Position numbers and translations under genes: made by a program
Shown: positions 18,261 through 26,815 of the stretch, piece by piece
Numbering within the stretch: position 1 is the first letter of the stretch
Layout of the letters: each line of letters starts with the position of its first letter
The notes under the pieces: generated by a model
Seen by the model: only the letters and a program-made list of their open reading frames with translations
Database searches by the model: none
Told to the model about the DNA's origin: nothing
Source of the DNA: Chromatiaceae bacterium
GTDB lineage: Bacteria; Pseudomonadota; Gammaproteobacteria; Chromatiales; Chromatiaceae
Direction of reading: 5' to 3'
Assembly: GCA_024235395.1 (NCBI GenBank)
Contig: JACKMK010000001.1
Location: 1,488,001-1,552,000 of the forward strand
Length of the DNA: 64,000 nt

Positions 18261-18377
18261 TCAGCCCCCCTTTCCAGTCGACAGATACAGGCCCAGCAGG
18301 AAGAAACCGAACGCGACCACTCCCAGTATCACTGCCAACCGGATATTGGCCTTCGACTTGTCTTCAACATTCGTCAT
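18261..18377 (-). CDS. Cytochrome oxidase small assembly protein, 38 aa
   Basis: A short gene between coxA and ctaG: MTNVEDKSKANIRLAVILGV begins it, a single membrane helix follows (VILGVVAFGFFLLGLYL), and it ends STGKGG. The layout N-terminal polar segment, one helix, short basic tail is that of the small assembly proteins found at this place in many proteobacterial oxidase operons. It is 54 bases downstream of coxA and 4 bases upstream of ctaG, which supports its being translated. Confidence 0.75.
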   Translation of the reverse strand: MTNVEDKSKANIRLAVILGVVAFGFFLLGLYLSTGKGG

Positions 18378-18431
18378 GTGCGTTCTGCCGGTGGTGGGTC
18401 CCCGCCGGACGACGGGGACCTGTACCACGCG

Positions 18432-20012
18432 TTACTTGACCTCAGGGGCCTCGGTGAAGGTGTGGTACGGCGGCGGCGACGGCAGCGTCCATTCGAGACC
18501 GTGCGCGCCTTCCCAGACCTGGTCGGTCGCCTTCTCCCCGCCGCGGATGGTCTTGATCACCAGCCAGAGGAACATCAACTGCGAGGCGCCGAAAACAAAT
18601 CCGCCGATCGACGAGATCATGTTCCAGTCGGTGAACTGGATCGAGTAGTCCGGAATACGCCGCGGCATGCCGGCGAGGCCGAGGAAGTGCTGCGGGAAGA
18701 ACAGCACGTTGACCGAGACGGTCGAGATCCAGAAGTGCAGCTTGCCCAGTTTCTCGTCGTACATGTTGCCGGTCCACTTCGGCAACCAGTAGTAGGTCGC
18801 CGCCATGATCGAGTAGATCGCACCGGTTACCAGGACGTAGTGGAAGTGCGCCACCACGAAGTAGGTATCGTGGTACTGGAAGTCAGACGGCGCGATCGCC
18901 AGCATCAGCCCGGAGAAACCACCGATGGTGAACATCATGATGAATCCGATCGCGAAAAGCATCGGCGTCTCGAAGGTCATCGAGCCCTTCCACATCGTCG
19001 ACACCCAGTTGAACACCTTCACCCCGGTGGGCACCGCGATCATCATCGTGGCGTACATGAAGAACAACTCACCGACCACGGGCATGCCGACGGTGAACAT
19101 GTGGTGTGCCCAGACGATGAACGACAGGAACGCGATCGAAGCGGTCGCATAGACCATCGAGCTGTAGCCAAACAGCGGCTTGCGCGCGAAGGTCGGCACG
19201 ATCGCCGAAACGATACCGAACGCCGGCAGGATCAGGATGTAGACCTCGGGGTGACCGAAGAACCAGAAGATGTGCTGATACATCACCGGGTCACCGCCGC
19301 CGGCCGCACTGAAGAAGCTGGTGCCGGCGAACTTGTCGGTCAGCAGCATGGTCACGGCACCGGCGAGCACCGGCATCGTGGCGATCAGCAGGTACGCGGT
19401 GATCAACCAGGTCCAGACGAACAGTGGCATCTTCATCAGGGTCATGCCCGGTGCACGGAGGTTCAGGATCGTGACCACGATGTTGATCGACCCCATGATC
19501 GACGAGATGCCGGCGAGGTGGATCGCGAAGATCATGAACGGGAATCCGTCACCGGTCTGCAGCACCAGTGGCGGATACATCGTCCAGCCGGCCGCCGGGC
19601 CGCCGCCGGCCATGAAGAAGGTCGACAACAGCAGCGAGAACGCGAACGGCAGAATCCAGAACGAGAAGTTGTTCATGCGCGGCAACGCCATGTCGGGCGC
19701 GCCGATCATCATCGGAATCAGCCAGTTGGCGAGGCCGGTGAATGCCGGCATCACAGCGCCGAAAATCATCACCAGCGCATGCACCGTGGTCATCGAGTTG
19801 AAAAACTGCGGATCGACCACCTGCATACCCGGCTGGAACAGCTCCGCGCGGATCACCATCGCCATCGCGCCGCCGATGAAAAACATCACCAGCGCAAACA
19901 ACAGATACAGCGTACCGATGTCCTTGTGGTTGGTTGTGGTGACCCACCGCATCAGGCCCTTGGCCGGCCCGTGATCGTGATGGTCGTCGTGAGTTGCTGT
20001 AGCGGTACTCAT
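18432..20012 (-). CDS. coxA: Cytochrome c oxidase subunit I (aa3 type)
   Basis: A 526-residue, 12-helix catalytic subunit holding heme a and the heme a3-CuB centre. Heme and CuB ligands are seen in MTTVHALVMIFG, WFFGHPEVYILILP, VWAHHMFTVG and YFVVAHFHYVL. The glutamate in GHPEV places it in the A1 group, with D- and K-channel proton uptake. GGGAGAG precedes the ATG by about 8 bases. It lies 24 bases after coxB in the same operon and uses cytochrome c as donor. Confidence 0.97.
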   Translation of the reverse strand: MSTATATHDDHHDHGPAKGLMRWVTTTNHKDIGTLYLLFALVMFFIGGAMAMVIRAELFQPGMQVVDPQFFNSMTTVHALVMIFGAVMPAFTGLANWLIPMMIGAPDMALPRMNNFSFWILPFAFSLLLSTFFMAGGGPAAGWTMYPPLVLQTGDGFPFMIFAIHLAGISSIMGSINIVVTILNLRAPGMTLMKMPLFVWTWLITAYLLIATMPVLAGAVTMLLTDKFAGTSFFSAAGGGDPVMYQHIFWFFGHPEVYILILPAFGIVSAIVPTFARKPLFGYSSMVYATASIAFLSFIVWAHHMFTVGMPVVGELFFMYATMMIAVPTGVKVFNWVSTMWKGSMTFETPMLFAIGFIMMFTIGGFSGLMLAIAPSDFQYHDTYFVVAHFHYVLVTGAIYSIMAATYYWLPKWTGNMYDEKLGKLHFWISTVSVNVLFFPQHFLGLAGMPRRIPDYSIQFTDWNMISSIGGFVFGASQLMFLWLVIKTIRGGEKATDQVWEGAHGLEWTLPSPPPYHTFTEAPEVK

Positions 20013-20036
20013 CTTCGTGACTCTCCCAGATTCTAC

Positions 20037-21179
20037 TTAGCGGGCTGCCTTGACCGCAGCGGGTTGAACGATACCGGCGCTATTGCCCCAGCTGTTGCGC
20101 TCATAGCTGATGACCGCGGCGATATCCGCGTCGTTCAGGATGTTGCGATAGGCCGCCATCGCCGTGCCGGCTTTGCCGTTCATGACGATATCGATATGCG
20201 CGGCTGCCTCGCCGGTCGCGATCTTGCTGCCGGCAAGCGCCGGGAATGCCGGCGGTACGCCCTGACCATTCTGCTGGTGGCAGGCTGCGCAGTTGGTGTT
20301 GTACACCTGTTCACCCTTCGCGATCAGCTCGTCCTTGGTCCACTCGCGATCCGCCGACGCGGCGGCTGCAGCGGCAGCGCCCTTCTGCTCGGCCACCCAT
20401 TTCGCGTAGTCCTCGGGCGCCTTGGCGATCACGACGATCGGCATGAAGCCGTGGTCCTTTCCGCACAGTTCGGCACATTTGCCGCGGTAGACGCCGGGCT
20501 CGTCAACCTGGGTCCAGGCCTCGTTGACGAAACCGGGGATGGCGTCTTTCTTCCAACCGAGGTCCGGCACCCACCACGAATGGATCACGTCCGCCGCGGT
20601 CAACAGGAACCGCACCTTCTTACCGGTCGGAATGACCAGCGGGTTGTCGACATCACGCAGGTACTGGTCACCGAACTGGGTGACATCGACGCCTGAACCG
20701 AGCACGCGTGCTTCATTGTGTTTCGGGTGCAGCGAACTGATGAACGACACCCCGGCAGCGTCACCGTCGACGTAGTCGTATTTCCACTTCCACTGGATAC
20801 CGGTGACCTTGATGGTCAAATCGGCATTACCGGTGTCCTCCATGGCCAGCAGCGTGCTGGTGGCCGGGATCGCCATGCTCACGAGGATCACAATCGGCAC
20901 GATGGTCCACAGGATCTCCATCGTGGTGCTCTCGTGGAACTGCGCAGCGACCGCACCTTTGGCCTTCCGGTGGTAGATGATCGAATAGATCATCGCGCCG
21001 AACACCACCACACCGATGGCGCAGCACACCCAGAAGATGGTCATGTGCAGGTCGTAGACGCTCTGACTGGTCGACGTAACCCCTTCGCGCATGTTGAGTG
21101 CGTAGTCAGCGTGTGCCGACACGACTGTCGCCCCCAGGAACGCCGGCAGAAGCCTGGCCAATTTACGCTTCACTGTCAC
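20037..21179 (-). CDS. coxB: Cytochrome c oxidase subunit II fused to cytochrome c
   Basis: A 380-residue CuA subunit. After a signal sequence (to about residue 24) come two membrane helices (46-66, 88-108) and the cupredoxin domain with CuA ligands H200, C235, C239, H243 and M246 (CAELCGKDHGFMP). An Ala-rich linker (268-275) leads to a mono-heme cytochrome c domain with CAACH at 297-301, so the electron-donor domain is built in. The start is GTG at 21179 (or GTG at 21173), after GGGGGGACCGAGAAA; the longer frame to 21689 crosses the DUF2244 gene. Confidence 0.94.
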   Translation of the reverse strand: MTVKRKLARLLPAFLGATVVSAHADYALNMREGVTSTSQSVYDLHMTIFWVCCAIGVVVFGAMIYSIIYHRKAKGAVAAQFHESTTMEILWTIVPIVILVSMAIPATSTLLAMEDTGNADLTIKVTGIQWKWKYDYVDGDAAGVSFISSLHPKHNEARVLGSGVDVTQFGDQYLRDVDNPLVIPTGKKVRFLLTAADVIHSWWVPDLGWKKDAIPGFVNEAWTQVDEPGVYRGKCAELCGKDHGFMPIVVIAKAPEDYAKWVAEQKGAAAAAAASADREWTKDELIAKGEQVYNTNCAACHQQNGQGVPPAFPALAGSKIATGEAAAHIDIVMNGKAGTAMAAYRNILNDADIAAVISYERNSWGNSAGIVQPAAVKAAR

Positions 21180-21259
21180 TTTCTCGGTCCCCCCGAATAG
21201 GTATTCGTTATCTTGTGCGGCGCGCCCGCTCCCACAACAAGGGACCAGGTGCGCAAAAT

Positions 21260-21760
21260 TCATGCGGAGAGCAGTCTGTCCAGCTCTGCCGCGAGTTCGG
21301 CCTTTTCCTCGTCGACCAGGAACTCGCCAATCTCTACGCGCTTGCCGGAAACGCCGATCCACAATCGCCGCGGATACCATCGCTCCCGGTTTTTGCTCAG
21401 CTCGACCTTCACCCAGCCCCGCGCAAACTCGACGCGCTGTTCGGGCCCGCCCCTCTCGGGGCAGCGCCCGCGGTCGCGACCTTTTTCGATCGTGACCAGC
21501 GACTCGCTGATCGACACGACCTCGCAGCGGCGCGAGGCGTGCGAGACGATATAGATGCACGCATACACTGCAGCGAGCTCCAGTCCGGCGAATGGCAGGA
21601 CGAGCCATAGACCGCGCGCGGCGAGCACCAGCGATACCAGCAGCAGCGGCACCGCAAGTGCAGCCAGGAACATCATCGATTGGTGCCAACTCATTGAGCG
21701 GTTTGGTCTGATCACCACCCGACGGACAGTGCTGTCGGGACAGCTATCGGAGATCACCAT
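21260..21760 (-). CDS. DUF2244 membrane protein
   Basis: A 166-residue protein with two adjacent helices (MMFLAALAVPLLLVSLVLAARG and LVLPFAGLELAAVYACIYIVS) and the DUF2244 pattern VIRPNRSMSW, then SRRCEVVSISESLVTIEKGR and a beta-rich tail with RLWIGVSGKRVEIGEFL. It leads the aa3 oxidase operon, 80 bases before coxB, a place where DUF2244 genes are often found. Its function is unknown; it may help assemble the oxidase. The ATG at 21760 is preferred over the TTG at 21766. Confidence 0.85.
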   Translation of the reverse strand: MVISDSCPDSTVRRVVIRPNRSMSWHQSMMFLAALAVPLLLVSLVLAARGLWLVLPFAGLELAAVYACIYIVSHASRRCEVVSISESLVTIEKGRDRGRCPERGGPEQRVEFARGWVKVELSKNRERWYPRRLWIGVSGKRVEIGEFLVDEEKAELAAELDRLLSA

Positions 21761-21874
21761 CTGCAAGGCATTCCCAGCGGCTCAGTGCCGTTCGCGTCTA
21801 GGAAACGAACGGCATCGCAACCGTTTTTTCCGCGGGGGCAGGGTAGCGCGCGCCACACCGGGAGCCAAACAAAT

Positions 21875-21888
21875 TTGAGCTAGATCAG
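21875..21888. promoter_or_regulatory. FNR/Anr-like palindrome, proximal copy
   Basis: TTGAG-CTAG-ATCAG matches the FNR/Anr consensus TTGAT-N4-ATCAA at 8 of 10 positions. It lies 115 bases before the DUF2244 start in an AT-rich stretch. Confidence 0.5.
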
Positions 21889-21918
21889 TTAAAAATCTTT
21901 TTATGGTATTTGACTTCT

Positions 21919-21948
21919 CTAATATTCCATTTTGTTAATCTAGGTCAA
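21919..21948 (-). promoter_or_regulatory. Candidate promoter of the aa3 oxidase operon
   Basis: On the minus strand TTGACC (21948-21943) and TATTAG (21924-21919) are separated by 18 bases. The -35 is part of the distal FNR-like palindrome. It would transcribe DUF2244 and the cox genes. Confidence 0.45.
21935..21948. promoter_or_regulatory. FNR/Anr-like palindrome, distal copy
   Basis: Read on the minus strand, TTGAC-CTAG-ATTAA matches TTGAT-N4-ATCAA at 8 of 10 positions. It shares the CTAG centre with the proximal copy, and the two centres are exactly 60 bp apart. Confidence 0.5.
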
Positions 21949-21985
21949 ACAAACGCCGGAATACCCGTGCTCCGGGGACGGACTC

Positions 21986-22660
21986 TCAGAAACCGTCGGC
22001 AAACAACGGCCGCGAGACATCGGCGCAGGCCGGGTGCTGCGGGTTGCCCATCACCCCCAGGCAGGGCACGTCGAGCTGCGCATCGAGCGTCGCGAGGTTT
22101 TCGACCGGCCGCGGCATAGCCGGATCCACCTGGGAACCGATCCAACCTGCCAGCCTGACGCCGCTGGCCTGGATGGCCTGCGCCGTCAGCAGCGCGTGAT
22201 TCAGGCAGCCCAGCCGCAGACCCACCACCATCAGGACCGGAAGGTCGAGCGTCCTGGCGACATCCGCCATCGTCAGATCCCTGCCCAACGGCACCAGCCA
22301 GCCGCCCGCACCCTCCGCGACCACGGCATCGCTGATTCGCTGCAGCTCATTGAATTCTCTCTTAATTATGTCCAGTTCGATGACGACCGACCGGTCTGCA
22401 GCCGCGATGTGCGGGGCGATCGCCGGCGCGAAGCAGTAGGGGTTTACGCGACAGTATGGGACGTCCAGGCCGCTTGCGTCGGCCAACGTCAAGGCATCGT
22501 CATTGCGCAGCTTTCCGTCACGGCATTCGGCACCGGCGGCCACCGGTTTGTAGCCGGCGACGACCAGGCCCCGGCGTCGCAAAGCCCTGATCAACGCGCT
22601 GGCGACCAGCGTCTTGCCGACCCCGGTGTCGGTGCCGGTCACGAAGGCGCCGCGGTTCAT
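21986..22660 (-). CDS. bioD: Dethiobiotin synthetase
   Basis: A 224-residue ATP-dependent enzyme that closes the ureido ring of dethiobiotin from diaminopelargonic acid and CO2. The P-loop is GTDTGVGKTLVASAL, the active-site lysine is in YKPVAAGAE, and EGAGGWLVPL is the family's second phosphate loop. It overlaps bioC by four bases (ATGA) and is the last gene of the biotin operon. bioA is not in this window. Confidence 0.95.
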   Translation of the reverse strand: MNRGAFVTGTDTGVGKTLVASALIRALRRRGLVVAGYKPVAAGAECRDGKLRNDDALTLADASGLDVPYCRVNPYCFAPAIAPHIAAADRSVVIELDIIKREFNELQRISDAVVAEGAGGWLVPLGRDLTMADVARTLDLPVLMVVGLRLGCLNHALLTAQAIQASGVRLAGWIGSQVDPAMPRPVENLATLDAQLDVPCLGVMGNPQHPACADVSRPLFADGF

Positions 22661-23526
22661 CGCGGGCGCCGCAGCACGTCCAGCGAGACCCGGGTTTCGC
22701 CGTCCACGCGGCGCTGCGCGGCGCCCCAGGCATGGCCGTGCACCACCTCGTAGCTGACCGGCAGGCGCCCATCCGGGCCACGGAACTGTTCGTATGCCGC
22801 ACACACACGCTGGATGCGCCCCCGCCCGGTCAAGCCTCGCGGACGCTGCAGGCTGGCGTTCGCGGCGCCGATCTGCTTGATCTCTCGCATCAGTTGCAGC
22901 GGGTCGGCGTAGGTCAACGTGAGCCGCTCGACATCCATCACCGGGTCGGCGAGTCCGGCCGCCATCAGCATGTCGCCGTAGTCATGCAGGTCGATGAACC
23001 GGTGTACATGTGACCGTCCGTCGACCTGCGCCCAGGCGGCGCGCAGTTCGTGCAGGGTGTCCGGACCGAAGCTGGAGAACATCAGCAACCCTTCCGGTCG
23101 CAGCAGCCGGGCGATGTCCATGAATGTCTGGGCCGGCTGCGTGCTCCACTGCAGTGCCGCATTGGCGAATATCAGGTCGACACTGTTCGCCGCCAACGGC
23201 AATGCGTCGAGGTCGCCGCAGACACAGCGCGGACGACGCAACCAGCGCCCGCGCCGCCGGGCACGTTCGAGCATCGGCAGTGCAAAATCCAGCGCGATGA
23301 CCATCGCCTTCGGGAAGCGCCGCAGCAGCGCCTCGGTCGCCGTCCCGGTGCCACAACCGATGTCGAGGATGACCCGCGGCTGGACACGCATGTAGTCGAG
23401 CCGCTCGAGCATGCGACGGCCGATCTCGTTCTGCAGGAAGGCGCCATCGTCGTAGCCAGACGCCGCACGCCCGAAGGCCCGCAGCGCCTGTGCCTTGTCG
23501 AGCTGCGGGGGATCGGTGTCAGCCAT
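22657..23526 (-). CDS. bioC: Malonyl-ACP O-methyltransferase BioC
   Basis: A 289-residue SAM methyltransferase that masks malonyl-ACP as a methyl ester so fatty-acid enzymes can build pimeloyl-ACP methyl ester. The N-terminal BioC signature FGRAASGYDDGAFLQNEIG, the SAM motif ILDIGCGTGTAT, and LQWSTQPAQTFMDIARLLRPEG are present. It overlaps bioH by eight bases and bioD by four, all on the minus strand. Confidence 0.94.
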   Translation of the reverse strand: MADTDPPQLDKAQALRAFGRAASGYDDGAFLQNEIGRRMLERLDYMRVQPRVILDIGCGTGTATEALLRRFPKAMVIALDFALPMLERARRRGRWLRRPRCVCGDLDALPLAANSVDLIFANAALQWSTQPAQTFMDIARLLRPEGLLMFSSFGPDTLHELRAAWAQVDGRSHVHRFIDLHDYGDMLMAAGLADPVMDVERLTLTYADPLQLMREIKQIGAANASLQRPRGLTGRGRIQRVCAAYEQFRGPDGRLPVSYEVVHGHAWGAAQRRVDGETRVSLDVLRRPR

Positions 23527-24310
23527 CCGCGTTCACCTCGATACCGGCACCGCGGACCGCTGCGTCGAGCAACGCCAGGCAGTCGGCCGGATGCGAAAGG
23601 AAGGGGGCATGCCCGGCACCGGCCACGACATGCATCGCGCCACCCGGGCAGAGATCGGGCAGACGGGCGCGCAGTGTCGACGGCACCAGCGTATCGCGCG
23701 CGCCGAACACCCAATCGACCGGACCCGGCAACGTCGACAGTTCGGTGCGCAGATCGTTGCGCAGCAGCAACTCCAGGCCCTGTCTCAGACCCTCTGGGCT
23801 GGCGTGTGGCCGCCGCTCGAGCTCGGCGCGCAGGATGCGCAAGGTCTCGCGTGCGCGCTCGTCGCCCATCACCTGCAGTGCGAGAAAACGCAACACCGTG
23901 GCGTGCGCATCGTCGGTGAGCGCATCGGCAAACTGGTGGAAGGTCGCTGCCGGCATGGCGCACGGCCAGTCATCCTGTTGTACGAAACGCGGGGTCGTGG
24001 CCACAAGGAACAGACCGGCAACCCGGTCCGGTGCGAGCCGCGCGGCGCGCAGCGCCACCTGGCCGCCGAGCGACCAGGCCAGCCAGTGCGCTCGCGCCGG
24101 TGCCGCGTCCAGGCACGCCTGCGCCCAGACCGTCAGATCCGCCACCGGAGCGGCCGGGCTGGCGCCGTGCCCAGGCAGCTCGATCATCGTGACGCGATAG
24201 TGCCGGGCGAGTTCACCGAGCAGCGGTTCCCAGACGGCGGCATTCATGCCCCAGCCATGCAGCAGCACCAGTTGGGGTCCGCGCCCGGTTTCGTCGCGGT
24301 AGAGCTTCAT
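23519..24310 (-). CDS. bioH: Pimeloyl-ACP methyl ester carboxylesterase BioH
   Basis: A 263-residue alpha/beta hydrolase that removes the methyl ester made by BioC. The oxyanion segment LLHGWGMNAAVW is followed by the nucleophile S80 in AWSLGGQ; the first Gly of the usual GWSLGG is Ala here. The acid is in GARDTLVP and the histidine in AGHAPFLSHP. It overlaps bioF by four bases (ATGA). The bioC-bioH pair defines the E. coli-type pimelate route. Confidence 0.93.
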   Translation of the reverse strand: MKLYRDETGRGPQLVLLHGWGMNAAVWEPLLGELARHYRVTMIELPGHGASPAAPVADLTVWAQACLDAAPARAHWLAWSLGGQVALRAARLAPDRVAGLFLVATTPRFVQQDDWPCAMPAATFHQFADALTDDAHATVLRFLALQVMGDERARETLRILRAELERRPHASPEGLRQGLELLLRNDLRTELSTLPGPVDWVFGARDTLVPSTLRARLPDLCPGGAMHVVAGAGHAPFLSHPADCLALLDAAVRGAGIEVNADG

Positions 24311-25470
24311 CGCCGCTCCCCGGCCGCCACCTCGCCGAGGACGGCGAGCAGGGTCTCGACCTGGCCGGCGGTGTGCGACGCCGACAGGGTGACGCGCAGC
24401 CGCGCCGCGCCGTCCGGGACGCTCGGAGGCCGGATCGCGCCGACCAGGATCCCTTCACGCTTCAACGCGTCGCTCCAGAGGTTGGCGCGCGCCGCGTCGC
24501 CCAGCATCAACGGTTGAATCGCCGTCGGCGAATCCATCAGCTGCAGACCAAGCCTCTGCGCGCCGTGGCGGAAGCGTTGGATATGCCCCTGCAGGCGTTC
24601 ACGTCGCCAGTCTTCTGCGGCGACGATCCTCAGGCTCTCCCGGGTGGCCTCGGCGATCGCCGGCGGCATTGCCGTCGTGTAGATGTACGGCCGCGCGAAC
24701 TGGATCAGCGTCTCGATCAGTTCCTGGGAACCGGCGACGAAGGCACCGGCGGTCCCAATGGCCTTGCCGAGTGTGCCCATCAGGATCGGCGCCGCATCCT
24801 GGTCCAGGCCCGCCGCAACGGCACTGCCCTGCCCCTGCGGACCGAGTACACCGATGCCGTGTGCCTCGTCGACCATCAGCCACGCATCATGCGCGCTGCA
24901 GGTCGCCGCGAGCGATTGCAGCGGCGCAACGTCGCCGTCCATGCTGAAGACGCCGTCTGTGGCGACCAGGCGACGCCCACCCGCCCCGGCGGCAAGCTGT
25001 CCGTCCAATGCGGCCACGTCGGCATGCGGATAGCGCTTGAACGCCGCGCGCGACAGCAGACCGCCGTCGAGTAGCGAGGCATGGTTCAGACGGTCCTGGA
25101 ACACCTGGTCGTTGCGCCCCAGCAGCGCGCTGATCACACCGAGGTTCGCCATGTATCCGGTCGAGAACAGCAGCGCGCGCTCGCGTCCTGTGAACGTCGC
25201 CAGCTCCTCCTCGAGCGCGTGGTGTGCACTACTGTGGCCGCTGATCAGGTGAGCGGCACCGGCACCGACGCCGTAACGTGCGATGCCGCGCCTGGCCGCC
25301 TCGGCGAGGCGTGGGTCGGCCGCGAGGCCGAGGTAGTCGTTGGAACAGAACGCCAGCATACGCCTGCCATCGACCATCAACTCCGGCCCCTGCGGACCGT
25401 CGACGACACGCCGGGTGCGATACAGGCCGTCGCCACGGCGGCGTTCGAGTGCGGCGCGCAACGCCTTCAT
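24307..25470 (-). CDS. bioF: 8-amino-7-oxononanoate synthase BioF
   Basis: A 387-residue PLP enzyme that condenses pimeloyl-ACP with alanine. Signatures are FCSNDYLGLAADPRL, GHSSAHHALEEELA, the cofactor-binding MVDEAHGIGVLG and the PLP lysine in MGTLGKAIGTAG. The ATG at 25470 (MKALRAALERR) is used; the longer frame to 25650 crosses the end of bioB. A GGGATGAACTC stretch serves as a moderate ribosome-binding site. Confidence 0.94.
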   Translation of the reverse strand: MKALRAALERRRGDGLYRTRRVVDGPQGPELMVDGRRMLAFCSNDYLGLAADPRLAEAARRGIARYGVGAGAAHLISGHSSAHHALEEELATFTGRERALLFSTGYMANLGVISALLGRNDQVFQDRLNHASLLDGGLLSRAAFKRYPHADVAALDGQLAAGAGGRRLVATDGVFSMDGDVAPLQSLAATCSAHDAWLMVDEAHGIGVLGPQGQGSAVAAGLDQDAAPILMGTLGKAIGTAGAFVAGSQELIETLIQFARPYIYTTAMPPAIAEATRESLRIVAAEDWRRERLQGHIQRFRHGAQRLGLQLMDSPTAIQPLMLGDAARANLWSDALKREGILVGAIRPPSVPDGAARLRVTLSASHTAGQVETLLAVLGEVAAGERR

Positions 25471-25573
25471 GAGTTCATCCCGCGCGCGGACCGCCACGGC
25501 GCGCGCACGTCCCGGATTGACGACGTTGGGACAACAGCTGCCGGCATCGTGCAGTGGGCCGAAAGCGCAGCAT

Positions 25574-26584
25574 TCAGTGCGCCGGACCGCAACACACCTG
25601 TTGGTCAGTTGCCAGCTCGCCGGATTCCATCTGCATCCCCAGCCGCGCAAACAGGGTCCGGTCGTGATCGGCTGCGGGATTATCGGTGGTCAACAGGCGC
25701 TCGCCGTAGAAGATGGAATTGGCGCCGGCGAGGAAACACAAGGCCTGCATCTCGTCGCTCATATCGGTACGGCCGGCCGACAGGCGCACGTAACTCTTCG
25801 GCATAAGCAGCCGCGCTACCGCGATGCTGCGCACGAACTCCAGCGGGTCGAGCTTGTCCGTGCCATGCAGTGGTGTGCCTTCGACCTGCACCAGCATGTT
25901 GATCGGCACTGACTCGGGATGCTGCGGCAGATTGGCCAACTCCTGCAGCATGCGTGCGCGATCCGTGGACCGCTCGCCCATCCCGAGGATGCCACCCGAG
26001 CAGACGTTGATCCCCGCCTCGCGCACGAAGCGCAGGGTATCCAGGCGGTCCTGGAAGGTGCGCGTCGTGATCACATTGCCGTAAAACTCCGGCGATGTAT
26101 CGAGGTTGTGGTTGTAGTAATCGAGCCCCGCATCCCGCAGCCGCTGTGCCTGCGTTTCGGTCAGCATGCCCAGTGTCACGCAGGTCTGCATGCCCAGATC
26201 GCGTACCGCGCCGATCATCTCGACCACCCGTTCGAGATTCGTGTCGGTCGGATTGCGCCACGCGGCCCCCATACAGAAACGCGTCGCCCCCTTGGCCTTG
26301 GCCGCCTGCGCGGCCTCGACCACTTCGTCGAGCGGCAGCAGTCGCTCGCGCTCGAGACCCGTGTCGTAACGCGCGCTCTGTGAGCAATAGGCGCAATCCT
26401 CGGAACAGGCACCGGTCTTGATCGACAGCAGCGTGCTGACCTGGACGCGGTTCGGATCGAAATGCGTGCGATGTATCGTCTGCGCCTGAAACAGCAGATC
26501 ATTGAACGGCAGAGCGAACAGGCGGCTGATCTCTTCCAGCGTCCAGTCGTGGCGCACGGCGCCATGGGTATCCGCGGTTTGCAT
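25574..26584 (-). CDS. bioB: Biotin synthase BioB
   Basis: A 336-residue radical-SAM enzyme that inserts sulfur into dethiobiotin. The [4Fe-4S] cysteines are C60, C64 and C67 (GACSEDCAYCSQS), and the [2Fe-2S] ligands lie in RFCMGAAWR, TCVTLGML and NVCSGGILGMGE, with the Arg of SAGRTDM. The ATG at 26584 has GAGGAG ten bases upstream. It is the first gene of the bio operon, with a leader of about 170 bases to the predicted transcription start. Confidence 0.95.
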   Translation of the reverse strand: MQTADTHGAVRHDWTLEEISRLFALPFNDLLFQAQTIHRTHFDPNRVQVSTLLSIKTGACSEDCAYCSQSARYDTGLERERLLPLDEVVEAAQAAKAKGATRFCMGAAWRNPTDTNLERVVEMIGAVRDLGMQTCVTLGMLTETQAQRLRDAGLDYYNHNLDTSPEFYGNVITTRTFQDRLDTLRFVREAGINVCSGGILGMGERSTDRARMLQELANLPQHPESVPINMLVQVEGTPLHGTDKLDPLEFVRSIAVARLLMPKSYVRLSAGRTDMSDEMQALCFLAGANSIFYGERLLTTDNPAADHDRTLFARLGMQMESGELATDQQVCCGPAH

Positions 26585-26761
26585 GTCGGCGACTCTCCTC
26601 AAGCTGAACGATCACCAGCGAGGACGAAGCCGTCGCGGTCCGGATCGGTGCGCAGCGTTGCCTGAGGCGGAGCGACGGATGGGTCTCGCGACGCGGACAG
26701 GAGCCACTCGCCGCCGTCGCGCCATGCCAACCCAGGTTCAACGGGAAGCACCGGACGTGCC

Positions 26762-26789
26762 ATCATAGGTTGGCCAGGATGGCTGTCAA
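26762..26789 (-). promoter_or_regulatory. Promoter of the biotin operon
   Basis: On the minus strand TTGACA (26789-26784), a perfect -35, is followed after 16 bases by TATGAT (26767-26762). Transcription would start near 26755. Confidence 0.75.
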
Positions 26790-26815
26790 CCGAAAGGGAA
26801 TTCAATGGTTAACAT
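26783..26815. promoter_or_regulatory. BirA operator between bioB and comF
   Basis: CTGTCAACC (26783-26791) and GGTTAACAT (26807-26815) are separated by 15 bases. Each half matches 7 of 9 bases of the bacterial BirA operator TTGTAAACC/GGTTTACAA. The left half covers the bio -35 element; the right half overlaps the comF start codon. Confidence 0.68.

Noticed and set aside
18228..20696. 822-codon plus-strand frame over coxA and coxB
   Set aside because: Antisense to two certain oxidase genes; composition (His/Arg/Gln-rich) is typical of an antisense shadow.
26585..26755. Riboswitch in the bioB leader
   Set aside because: The leader is about 170 bases, but no biotin riboswitch class is known and no clear structure was seen; control is explained by the BirA operator.
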